Notes under the pieces: model-generated | What the model saw: only the letters and a program-made list of their open reading frames with translations | Database searches by the model: none | What the model was told of the DNA's origin: nothing | Origin: CAZPMT01 sp964587655 | GTDB taxonomy: Bacteria; Hydrogenedentota; Hydrogenedentia; Hydrogenedentales; SLHB01 | Reading direction: 5' to 3' | DNA length: 27,018 nt | Assembly: GCA_964587655.1 (NCBI GenBank) | Contig: CAZPMT010000072.1 | Location: 1 to 27,018, forward strand | In this document: piece after piece, positions 8,884-15,952 of the stretch | Numbering within the stretch: the first letter of the stretch is position 1 | Layout of the letters: every line of letters starts with the position of its first letter | Position numbers and translations under genes: made by a program

Positions 8884-9090
8884 TTACAGGTCGTCTTCTC
8901 GCAGTCCGGCGACCTGAAGGAGATGGTGAAGCAGACCTCTTTTCAGGGTGTCGCTGCTGTGGATTGGGACGGAGATTCGTGCCTCTGCGCCCTTCTTCCC
9001 ATATATGTGGTGGCTGCCCTGAACTCGCAATAGGCGCCAGCCGTTACGTTCCAGAGCGCGCGCCAAGTCTCGTCCTGATACCGACTTCAT
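8884..9090 (-). CDS. hicA: HicA-family mRNA interferase toxin
   Basis: 68 residues with the compact HicA fold pattern. It has an N-terminal S(G)RDLARALERNGWRL helix, the strand motif VQGSHHIYGK whose second His is the catalytic position of the double-stranded-RNA-binding-like fold, then the ISVPIHSSDTLKRGLLHHLLQVAGL tail. Known members cleave mRNA and are held inactive by HicB. The ATG overlaps the upstream hicB stop by 4 nt (ATGA), so the two are translationally coupled. The length is normal (about 60-85 residues) and the catalytic His is intact, so the toxin looks active. Confidence 0.93.
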   Translation of the reverse strand: MKSVSGRDLARALERNGWRLLRVQGSHHIYGKKGAEARISVPIHSSDTLKRGLLHHLLQVAGLREDDL

Positions 9091-9290
9091 ACGGCGATTT
9101 CAATTACCTTGTCGGCGGCGGAGAGATCTTGTTCAGGGATGCCCGCTGAGAGGCACCCCTGGACGGCTTCCTGGAGGTTGATTCTCAGTTCCTCGATGGT
9201 CTCCCCTTGGGTGGCGCATCCGGGTATCGCCGGGACTTCCCCCCAGAATCCTCCTTCTTCCGCTTCGTGCACAATGGCTTTCAGAATCAT
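9087..9290 (-). CDS. hicB: HicB-family antitoxin (short form)
   Basis: 67 residues starting MILKAIVHEAEEGGFWGEVPAIPGC, the canonical partial-RNase-H-like HicB core, continuing TQGETIEELRINLQEAV. A longer frame upstream exists (to 9398), but homology begins at 9290, and GGAGG seven bases before this ATG (9298-9302) decides the start. This is the short antitoxin class: no C-terminal ribbon-helix-helix or HTH DNA-binding domain follows, since the chain ends IEIAV. Autoregulation by direct DNA binding is therefore less obvious than in long HicB proteins. The antitoxin-first order differs from the classical E. coli hicAB order. Confidence 0.93.
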   Translation of the reverse strand: MILKAIVHEAEEGGFWGEVPAIPGCATQGETIEELRINLQEAVQGCLSAGIPEQDLSAADKVIEIAV

Positions 9291-9297
9291 GTTCCAA

Positions 9298-9302
9298 CCT
9301 CC
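9298..9302 (-). promoter_or_regulatory. ribosome binding site fixing the hicB start
   Basis: GGAGG on the minus strand, seven bases before the ATG at 9290. It rules out the 36-residue upstream extension of the same frame. Confidence 0.8.
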
Positions 9303-9610
9303 GAGTCCTGACGAGATCATAGCAGATTGGCTGCGGAAACCGGAACCAGAATCCGGAGAAAATGTCTGCAACTGGCGCCACGTGTCTTCAAGACTCATCT
9401 TGTCTGCTCCAGGAATCCTGTCGCCGCTTCACATCCAACCGTGATTCTATCACGTCTCATTCCCCGCCGCTACGTCTTTCCCATGAGAGCTTTACAGCAT
9501 ACGACGGTCTTCAATGCGCCTTCCGGCGGCATGGCTGGAATAGGTGCTCAAGATGAACCCGGCCACCGATGATCCACCCAGGTACTTGCCTTTGTCTGGT
9601 TCGGTCGCGG

Positions 9611-12600
9611 CTATTTCTGAATGCCCATGTGCGCGCGAAGCACGCCGGCCGCATCCTCGCGTTTGTTTTCCGTGGCAAGGTCCAGGGCCGTCTTGCCTTT
9701 CTTGTCCTTGGCGTTGGCGTCGGCGCCCTTGGCCAATAGCAACTCAACGAGTTCCTTGGATCCCTTCTTGGCCGCTTCGTGGAGGGGAGTCGTGCCGTCC
9801 AGATCCGAGACGGACCGGACGTTGGCGCCTCTGGCAATGAGTTCGACCGCCACCTCCGTTCTCCCTGCGGAACACGCGAGATGCAGTAGCGACCGGCCCA
9901 CGATCTTGGTGTCTGCCAAGGAAGGATTCTCTTCCAGAACCCTCCGGATTTCCTGCACGTTGTTCGTGATGATGGCAGCCACCAGAGCGCTGTCAGCGCC
10001 TGCGGGATTAAGGTTCCTCATCCCCGCTTTCTTGTTTGGGCTGGCCACACGGTCTCCCGTGCCCGGGGAAGCTGCCGGGCTGCTCACACCGCCCTTCGAG
10101 CGTAGCAGGTCGGCCACCTCGGTGCGTTCTTTCGACAGAGCACGATCCAAAGGTGCATTTTTCCTGCCGTCCGCCTGATTCACATTTGCTCCCTTTGCCA
10201 GGAGCAGATCAACAATCTCCTTGTAACCTCCAAGCGCCGCTTCGTGAAGGGGGGACATTCCTTCGTAGTTGTTCTCGACCGCGGCGATATCGGCGCCATG
10301 CGCCAAGAGCGTTTCCACAAGGTCCCTATTCCCGCTACGGCACGCGACATGCAGCGGAGTAAGTCCATCGACGCGTAAACCGGCGAGTTCGCGGTCATCC
10401 TCGACGAACTGCTTTATCGCCTCCGCATCACCGGACCTGACGGCCGTCATGAATGACTTCTCGGCCACCGGGCGCAGAAGCGCAACAACCGCTTTCTTCT
10501 TCTTCTCAAGGGCAACGCCCAGCGGCGTTCTACCATCGCCGTTCCGCAGGTCCGGATCTGCCCCCCGCGTCAGCAGCATCTTGGCCATTCGCTCTTGCCC
10601 AAGCTCGGCGGCGATATGCAGTGGCGTGTCGCCTCTTGCGTCGGGAGTGTTGACGTCTATCCCTTCTCCGATGAAAACCTGGACCGGTCCCCAATGTCCT
10701 TCCCGCGCCGCGCGGTGAATTGGCGCTCGCCCGCTCTTATCCATTAACTTAGTATCAGCGCCGTTGGCGATCAGCATTTTCACCCACTGGACGTCGCCCC
10801 GCTGTGCGGCAACGTGCAGCGGCGTGCATCCCTCCGAGTCGAGTGCCGTCACCTTGGCCCCGCTCGCGATCAGAAGTTGTCCCACGGGAAACGCCCCTTT
10901 TTCCGCGGCCGAGTGAAGGGGCGTCCACTGATTTTGGTCCGCGGCGTTAACATCCGCGCCTTTTTGGAGGAGGATTTCAACAAGCTCCTTGCGTGCGTCT
11001 TCGGCGGCCACATGAATCGGAAGCCGCTCCAGATTATCCTTCGCGTTTATGTCCGCCCCGCGGTTGATGAGCGTTCGGGCGGCTGAAAAGCAGTCCCCTT
11101 GAAGGGCGCGGAAAAGAGGCGTCCGTCCACTGTTGTCGCGTGAATCGATCTGCGCCCCCTTGTCCAGCAACAACGCCACAATCGGTTCCTGTCCCGCCTC
11201 GGCCGCCACGTGCAACGGAGTTTCTCCTTTTTTCGTTTGCGCCTCGATGTTTGCGCCTCGGTCGAGAAACATGTTTACAAGGGCAATACGCTGTTTGGTT
11301 TGCGTACCCTCGGCGGCCCGAAGAGTGTTAGGGTTAGTCGTGCCCGGTGCGGCAGGCAGATCCTCCATCACGGCGACGTGCAGCGGCGTCTGGCCCAGCT
11401 TATCCTTGATGTTCACGTCCGTTCCTCGGTCTAGGAGAAGCGTAGCGGCTTCGACCCGCGCTTTCCGGGCGGCGAGGTGCAGAGGAACTGAACCCGACGC
11501 ATCAGTCCGCGTGACCCCCGCGCCTTTGTCGATAAGCAGCGCACAGATCTCCGCGAGCCCGTTCTCGGCTGCAAGATGAAGCGGCGTTAGGCCCTTGCGA
11601 TCGGCCGCGTATACGAGCGCCCCTTTCTCGATAAGGAAAGCAACCATGTCCTTCCGGTTGGCCGCCGCGGCAACGTGCAGCGGCGTGCAACCTTCAAGGT
11701 TCTTAGCATTGATGTCCGCGCCCAAAGACAAGAGAATGTCCACAAGTGTCTTGTCGCCCTTCCGCGCCTTCGCATGCATGACCGTATCGCCGCCCCGCCC
11801 GGTCGAATCCACGTTCACGCCCTTCGAGACCATGAGCTTAACCACTTCAGCATGGTTTTGTTCAGCCGCGAGAAAGAACGGCGTAAGGCCTCCCAGGTCG
11901 TTCTGCGAGGGATCCAAGCCCGCGGTCATTAGGAATTCCACGACTTTAGGTTGACCGAACGCCGCCGCAATGTGCAGGGGCGTTCTCCGCTGTCCGTCTT
12001 GCCCACCGAGGGTGCTCGGATCGGCCTCGACGTCGGCCTTGACCCCTTCAACGTCCCCGTATGCGGCATAAGTCCCGACGTCGGTACAGGCGCCATAGGC
12101 CCGGAGAAGTGAGCAGGCATCATACCGGCCCGCCTTCAACGCGGCCAGCAGCGGGTCCGAAAGAGTGGCCTCCGGACCTTCTCCGCACGAACCCGCGCCG
12201 TAGTCCAAGAGCACCTCCATCACCGGAAGGCTTCCGCCTTCCACCGCATAGCGAACAGGCGTCAGTCCCTTCTCATCACCGGCGCAAAAGGATCCTCCTC
12301 GGAGAATGTGATTCTCCACGTCGGCGGCGTCGCCCGCCTTTACCGCATCAAGAAGCGTCGGGAACTTCGGGGCAGCCAGATCCGCCGGCGGCGCTGCTGC
12401 AGGCGCGCTCTTGCTGGGGGTTCTGGTGGCCTTGGGACAGATCTGCATGGCCTGCACCCCCATCGACATCATGCCTCCTCCCCCAACCTTCGCGCCTCCG
12501 CCTGCAGGAATGCCGGCCGCAGGCACTCTGGTCGCGCCTGCGGCGTTGCCGGCCTTCCTGGCGTCGAGGATGCTGCGGACGCTGGGGACACCCTGTACTC

Positions 12601-12949
12601 CCTTGAGCACCTGGACCTGTCCCAAGTCCCCAAGATCCCCTTCGAGAGGCGCCTGTGCTCCGACTTGGGCTGGCTGGACCTGTGGTGTCGTCGGAGGCGT
12701 TGCCACAGGGATCGGAGCAGACGCCGTGGGGGATACGGACGGCGCGTTCTCGACGAGCATTGCGGGATTCGGCGGCTGGAACGCGGTAATAGGCGGCGCT
12801 GGAGGAGCCGCCTGAGGCGGGGCCGCTGCGGTCGCCGGGTTCGCCGGCGCTTGGGCGGTCTGTGCCTTCGTTTCCGGCGGAAAAACGGCGATCCAACAGA
12901 ACAGGCTCAATGCCATCAATGCAAGCATCACACGTTTCTGACTCTTCAT
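9611..12949 (-). CDS. exported protein with about 27 ankyrin repeats
   Basis: 1112 residues from the ATG at 12949, which has GGAG 11 bases upstream and opens a signal peptide (MKSQKRVMLALMALSLFCWI, cleavage likely near TKAQ, residue 30). A longer frame to 13087 adds 46 Arg-rich residues and would bury the signal, so it is rejected. Residues 31-195 are a low-complexity Pro/Ala-rich segment with a Gly-rich patch (GGGAKVGGGGMM). From 196 to the end I count about 27 ankyrin units of about 33 residues with TPLHxAA and G(A)DxN landmarks. Unit 11 carries a 23-residue insertion, and a Ser/Pro linker at about 990-1020 separates the last four units. No anchor follows. The stack probably forms a long solenoid outside the cytoplasm; the partner is unknown. 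Confidence 0.93.
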   Translation of the reverse strand: MKSQKRVMLALMALSLFCWIAVFPPETKAQTAQAPANPATAAAPPQAAPPAPPITAFQPPNPAMLVENAPSVSPTASAPIPVATPPTTPQVQPAQVGAQAPLEGDLGDLGQVQVLKGVQGVPSVRSILDARKAGNAAGATRVPAAGIPAGGGAKVGGGGMMSMGVQAMQICPKATRTPSKSAPAAAPPADLAAPKFPTLLDAVKAGDAADVENHILRGGSFCAGDEKGLTPVRYAVEGGSLPVMEVLLDYGAGSCGEGPEATLSDPLLAALKAGRYDACSLLRAYGACTDVGTYAAYGDVEGVKADVEADPSTLGGQDGQRRTPLHIAAAFGQPKVVEFLMTAGLDPSQNDLGGLTPFFLAAEQNHAEVVKLMVSKGVNVDSTGRGGDTVMHAKARKGDKTLVDILLSLGADINAKNLEGCTPLHVAAAANRKDMVAFLIEKGALVYAADRKGLTPLHLAAENGLAEICALLIDKGAGVTRTDASGSVPLHLAARKARVEAATLLLDRGTDVNIKDKLGQTPLHVAVMEDLPAAPGTTNPNTLRAAEGTQTKQRIALVNMFLDRGANIEAQTKKGETPLHVAAEAGQEPIVALLLDKGAQIDSRDNSGRTPLFRALQGDCFSAARTLINRGADINAKDNLERLPIHVAAEDARKELVEILLQKGADVNAADQNQWTPLHSAAEKGAFPVGQLLIASGAKVTALDSEGCTPLHVAAQRGDVQWVKMLIANGADTKLMDKSGRAPIHRAAREGHWGPVQVFIGEGIDVNTPDARGDTPLHIAAELGQERMAKMLLTRGADPDLRNGDGRTPLGVALEKKKKAVVALLRPVAEKSFMTAVRSGDAEAIKQFVEDDRELAGLRVDGLTPLHVACRSGNRDLVETLLAHGADIAAVENNYEGMSPLHEAALGGYKEIVDLLLAKGANVNQADGRKNAPLDRALSKERTEVADLLRSKGGVSSPAASPGTGDRVASPNKKAGMRNLNPAGADSALVAAIITNNVQEIRRVLEENPSLADTKIVGRSLLHLACSAGRTEVAVELIARGANVRSVSDLDGTTPLHEAAKKGSKELVELLLAKGADANAKDKKGKTALDLATENKREDAAGVLRAHMGIQK

Positions 12950-13097
12950 GAGTTCGTTTTCTCCACTCTGCTTCCTAACGCGCCACGGCCGCAGCTTAGC
13001 GTGTAAACGAAATTCACTGCGAGATCGCACCGCGGCCCTGCGCGCCACTGGCCATCTATAATGCCACATTGCACGCATACGATTCACGCCCTGAAGT

Positions 13098-13117
13098 GCC
13101 CGCCATGAGCGGCGGGC
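13098..13117. repeat. GC-rich 7-bp stem hairpin
   Basis: GCCCGCC (13098-13104), loop ATGAGC, GGCGGGC (13111-13117). It lies in the short gap between the divergent ankyrin and methyltransferase genes. It could be a REP-like element or a leader structure. Nothing else is recognised between 12950 and 13202. Confidence 0.55.
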
Positions 13118-13202
13118 GCACGCACCGTTCGCATCCGGGGTTCGTCCCGCGTTCCGCTACTCGCGTTCGCCTGCCATATTTGTTGTTGTCTCGGCTTGAA
13201 TC

Positions 13203-13871
13203 ATGCCCAGTCTTTCACCGACAATTGTGTTTGTTCCTGTGGCGCGTCCGAGGAGGGACGAGGATCGCAGCATAGGGGTCTCCATTTTGGAACTGATGCA
13301 TTTCTTCAAAGAGTATCTCGCGTCGCCCAGTAAGGTCGGAAGTTGGGTGCCGAGTTCATACGAACTGGCCGACCTTGTCACGGATACGGCCGGGATCCGC
13401 ACGGTCGACTCCGTCGTCGAGTTTGGCCCAGGGTCGGGCGTGTTTACCGAAGTCATCGCACGGAAGATCAAGCCCGGCGCCACGTTTTTCGCGATCGAGA
13501 TCAGCGAGGAGTTCGTTAAGACGTGCCGGAAGCGGTGTCCGGGTGTTAAGATCTTGCACGATTCCGCGGCGAACGTGGGCAAGCACATAACCGAGATGGG
13601 GTTGAAGCACGTTGACTGCATCATATCAGGACTGCCGTTCGCGCTGTTCGAGGACAATCTACAGGACCACCTGCTAGACGCGGCGTACGACGCGCTCAGG
13701 CCCGGGGGGATGTTCGTTACGTTCACCTACTTCCTGAGTCCGTACATGCCGCGGGGCCGGAGATTCCGTAAGAGCCTGCAAAGACGGTTCGGCCTTGTGG
13801 AAGAGACGCCCATCGTTTGGAAGAACTTCCTGCCCGCGTTCGCGTACCGGGCGGTGAAAAAGCCCGCGTAG
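13203..13871 (+). CDS. phospholipid N-methyltransferase-like SAM enzyme
   Basis: 222 residues. Similarity to the PmtA/COG3963 family and to the rRNA adenine dimethylase fold starts at residue 32: MHFFKEYLASPSKVGSWVPS, a characteristic N-terminus of bacterial phospholipid N-methyltransferases. Next come the SAM-binding motif VEFGPGSGVFTEVI (about 72-85), an acidic strand end AIEISEEF, and the region IISGLPFALF in place of the NPPY-type motif. The family methylates phosphatidylethanolamine toward phosphatidylcholine at the inner membrane, but substrate choice cannot be read from sequence. The first 31 residues are Arg-rich and unlike the family, so the true start may be the ATG at 13296; neither start has a good ribosome site. 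A 20-bp hairpin begins directly after the stop. Confidence 0.8.
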   Translation: MPSLSPTIVFVPVARPRRDEDRSIGVSILELMHFFKEYLASPSKVGSWVPSSYELADLVTDTAGIRTVDSVVEFGPGSGVFTEVIARKIKPGATFFAIEISEEFVKTCRKRCPGVKILHDSAANVGKHITEMGLKHVDCIISGLPFALFEDNLQDHLLDAAYDALRPGGMFVTFTYFLSPYMPRGRRFRKSLQRRFGLVEETPIVWKNFLPAFAYRAVKKPA

Positions 13872-13891
13872 GGTCGCGCTCCCGCGCGACC
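13872..13891. repeat. hairpin abutting a stop codon, copy 1
   Basis: GGTCGCGC, loop TCCC, GCGCGACC: a perfect 8-bp stem starting at the first base after the TAG of the methyltransferase gene. A copy differing at one loop base follows the next gene (14577-14596). No U-tract follows, so it is not a classical intrinsic terminator. It could act as a 3'-end stabiliser or a REP-like element. Confidence 0.8.
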
Positions 13892-13928
13892 GGTTTGAAC
13901 ACGGCGGCAGCCGTACGAAAGGGATGTC

Positions 13929-14576
13929 ATGAAGTCCGCATTGATGGTTTGGGGCGGCTGGGATGGCCACGAACCGAAACCGTGCGTGGACGTGTTTGTC
14001 CCCATCCTCGAAGCGGAGGGGTTCAAGGTCGAGGTGTCCGATACGCTGGACTCCTACCTCGATGAAGCTGGGATGAAATCGCTGAGCCTCGTCGTGCAGT
14101 GCTGGACGATGGGCGCGATCACGGGCGAACAGGAGAAGGGCCTCCTCGAAGCCGTCCGCGGCGGCGTGGGCATGGCCGGCTGGCACGGGGGAATGTGCGA
14201 TGCTTTCCGCAATAACATTACGTATCAATGGATGACCGGCGGAAACTGGGTCGCGCATCCCGGCGGCTGCGTCGAGTATGAAGTGAATATCATCAATCAT
14301 GACGACCCCATCACGAAGGGCATTCGCGATTTCAAAATGACATCCGAGCAGTATTACCTGCACGTCGATCCATCGAATGAGGTCCTGGCGACAACAACCT
14401 TCAGCGGCGCGGACGCGCCGTGGACCGCAGGCTGCGTCATGCCCGTCATGTGGAAACGCAAGTGGGGCGAAGGCCGCGTTTTCTACTCCTCACTCGGTCA
14501 CGCGGCCAGGGATTTCGACGTGCCTGAATGCCGCGAGACCATGCGGCGCGGCATGCTCTGGGCGGCTCGCCGGTAG
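13929..14576 (+). CDS. ThuA-like domain protein
   Basis: 215 residues with the ThuA (trehalose utilisation) class I glutamine-amidotransferase-like fold. It has an N-terminal strand ALMVWGGWDGHEP, then VSDTLDSYLD, the core region GLLEAVRGGVGMAGWHGG, then TGGNWVAHPGG, and a C-terminal GRVFYSSLGHAARDFDVPE that closely follows the family pattern. Length is usual for a stand-alone ThuA domain, and no signal peptide is visible. Members sit in sugar catabolism and surface-polysaccharide loci; biochemical activity is mostly unproven, with some acting on keto-sugars. AAAGGG precedes the ATG. It follows the methyltransferase on the same strand after 57 bp, and its stop is also abutted by the repeated hairpin. 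Confidence 0.9.
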   Translation: MKSALMVWGGWDGHEPKPCVDVFVPILEAEGFKVEVSDTLDSYLDEAGMKSLSLVVQCWTMGAITGEQEKGLLEAVRGGVGMAGWHGGMCDAFRNNITYQWMTGGNWVAHPGGCVEYEVNIINHDDPITKGIRDFKMTSEQYYLHVDPSNEVLATTTFSGADAPWTAGCVMPVMWKRKWGEGRVFYSSLGHAARDFDVPECRETMRRGMLWAARR

Positions 14577-14596
14577 GGTCGCGCTCCGGCGCGACC
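14577..14596. repeat. hairpin abutting a stop codon, copy 2
   Basis: GGTCGCGC, loop TCCG, GCGCGACC: an 8-bp stem beginning one base after the TAG of the ThuA gene, matching 13872-13891 except for one loop base. It lies about 330 bp before a REP-associated transposase gene. The rest of the 14597-14929 gap holds the GGGGACAGCCACC motif and no gene that I can support. Confidence 0.8.
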
Positions 14597-14875
14597 GGGC
14601 GAGATGGAACTCGCCCCGATCCCTCTGAATGGGCAAGGGGTTGCAACCATCTTGATGTGCGGACGGTTTTTGGATGTAAGTGCTTACCGTCGTAGTATTG
14701 TGCGGCAAGCGGCGGTTATTGTTTCGTGGCAACTGGAGAATGTATCTCGGTGGCGCACAAGGTGCTCAACTGTTTCAATCCCTTCGCCGGTGAGGTCCAA
14801 GCCGGCCCAAGCGCGTACCAGGGTGCGGCGCAAATAGGTACGCAAGCATGACGACGAAGGCGTGAAGAAGGGCAA

Positions 14876-14893
14876 GGGGACAGCCACCTATTC
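14876..14893 (+). repeat. transposase-upstream motif
   Basis: GGGGACAGCCACCTATTC, about 37 bp before the transposase start. Similar GGGGACAG(G/C)CACC boxes are, as I recall, common beside REP-associated transposases in environmental genomes. An inverted partial partner, AAATAGGT, lies about 45 bp upstream (near 14831-14838). A related copy is at 8856-8873. Confidence 0.5.
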
Positions 14894-14929
14894 ATTGACT
14901 TTTCCTTGCGGCTCGAGTATTCTGGCGGC

Positions 14930-15625
14930 ATGGCTAGACAAGCGCGCGTCGTCATATCGGGGTTGCCGCACCATATCACGCAGTGGGGGAATAACCGCGA
15001 GGATGTGTTTTTTGTGGATGCGGACCGTCTCGCGTACTTGAGGCTGCTGTGCGAGCAGTGCGAGAAGCACGGGGTGCGGGTGCTTGGATACTGCCTGATG
15101 ACGAACCACATCCATCTCGTGGCGACGCCCGCGCGCGAGGACTCGTTGAACCTGGCCATGGGGCGGACGCATTTCCTCTATGCTCAGTACATCAACCGGC
15201 TCCATGGCAGGAGCGGCCACCTGTGGCAGGGGCGGTTCCAATCGTGTCCAATGGACGGTGCACATGCGGCGGCCGCGATGCGATACGTCGAACGCAACCC
15301 GGTCCGGGCCAAGATATCGCGTGTCCCCTGGACGTACCGCTGGTCGAGCGCGGCGGCGCACATCGGCAGGCCTGACCCGGCGCATTTGCTCGACGTGGAA
15401 GCCTGGAACGACCTGATTCCCCGTATCAACTGGAAGAGAATGCTCACAGACGGTGACGACAAAGAAACCCTAGCCGCGCTACGCCTCAACACGCAGACCG
15501 GACGTCCGCTCGCCAGCGATTCATTCCTCAACAAGCTCGAACGCAAGCTCGGTCGCCGACTGCGCCCCCTGCCAGTAGGCCGGCCCAAGAAAAAGAAATC
15601 CGAGACACGCAAAAGGCGTAAATAA
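14930..15625 (+). CDS. REP-associated tyrosine transposase (RAYT, Y1_Tnp)
   Basis: 231 residues from the ATG at 14930 (MARQARVVISGLPHHITQWG), which matches the usual RAYT N-terminus; the in-frame ATG at 14906 adds eight atypical residues. The HUH motif is NHIHLV, and a candidate nucleophile tyrosine follows in the helix FLYAQYINR. Next come GHLWQGRF and YVERNPVRAK, then the family's C-terminal GRPLAS..FLNKLE..LGRRLRPLP module and a Lys/Arg-rich tail. RAYTs are single-strand transposases thought to mobilise REP palindromes. All motifs look intact, so it may be active. It carries no passenger gene. Nearby hairpins (13872, 14577, 15630) are candidate substrates. Confidence 0.95.
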   Translation: MARQARVVISGLPHHITQWGNNREDVFFVDADRLAYLRLLCEQCEKHGVRVLGYCLMTNHIHLVATPAREDSLNLAMGRTHFLYAQYINRLHGRSGHLWQGRFQSCPMDGAHAAAAMRYVERNPVRAKISRVPWTYRWSSAAAHIGRPDPAHLLDVEAWNDLIPRINWKRMLTDGDDKETLAALRLNTQTGRPLASDSFLNKLERKLGRRLRPLPVGRPKKKKSETRKRRK

Positions 15626-15629
15626 GTAT

Positions 15630-15648
15630 CCCCCGGCAGAGCCAGGGG
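15630..15648. repeat. imperfect hairpin just after the transposase stop
   Basis: CCCC (15630-15633) pairs with GGGG (15645-15648) and GGC (15635-15637) with GCC (15641-15643) around an AGA loop, with one C/A mismatch. It starts four bases after the transposase stop. A mismatch within a short GC stem is REP-like. A second weak hairpin, CTTGG...CCAAG, follows at about 15653-15672. Confidence 0.5.
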
Positions 15649-15952
15649 TCTCCTTGGTTAGGCTAGCCAAGCCAAAGCAGCAGTTATGGCCGCTACGGCG
15701 GCGACAGCAAACACTCGCGGGCCTGGCGCAGCAGCACGCCTATCTTGAACTGTTCGCAGCCCGTTTCAAATCCGTCCGCGAAAGATCCGTCGCCTCCTCT
15801 CTACTCGGCGTTCTTTGCGGTTAAGATCACATGCACTTGTCCGTTTGGCTGCGGCTATGCTGCGCTGTGTTTATCTGCGTCCTTTGCGCTATCTCTGCGT
15901 TGGATCTATTCCGGACAGTAATGCCCATCTTCCCTAATTCGCCGACCCGCAA
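15649..15952. other. intergenic stretch with low-complexity CTTTGCG phrases
   Basis: About 300 bp without a supportable gene between the transposase and the convergent winged-helix gene. Its right half contains recurring phrases GCGTTCTTTGCGGTTA, CTGCGTCCTTTGCG and CTCTGCGTTGG (15807-15904), a degenerate repeat style. A 56-codon open frame (15657-15826) lacks a start codon with a ribosome site. Confidence 0.5.

Noticed and set aside
9526..9550. GGCGGCATGGCT shared with the start region of the RAYT gene (14924 onward)
   Set aside because: Only about a dozen bases match and the following translation (MAGIGAQDEP) does not continue the transposase, so chance is likely.
9399..9610. Gene in the gap between hicB and the ankyrin gene
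   Set aside because: Short frames on both strands have no ribosome site or family likeness; I see nothing supportable in this gap.
12950..13087. 46-residue N-terminal extension of the ankyrin protein
   Set aside because: Arg-rich and would place the signal peptide internally; the ATG at 12949 has a ribosome site and begins a standard signal sequence.
13872..14596. Rho-independent terminators at the two hairpins
   Set aside because: The stems are GC-rich but no T-run follows either one, so they are recorded as repeats rather than terminators.
15657..15826. 56-codon open frame after the transposase, ending LLGVLCG
   Set aside because: No ATG or GTG start; only a TTG with a weak upstream G-run. 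No recognised domain, and it runs into low-complexity sequence.
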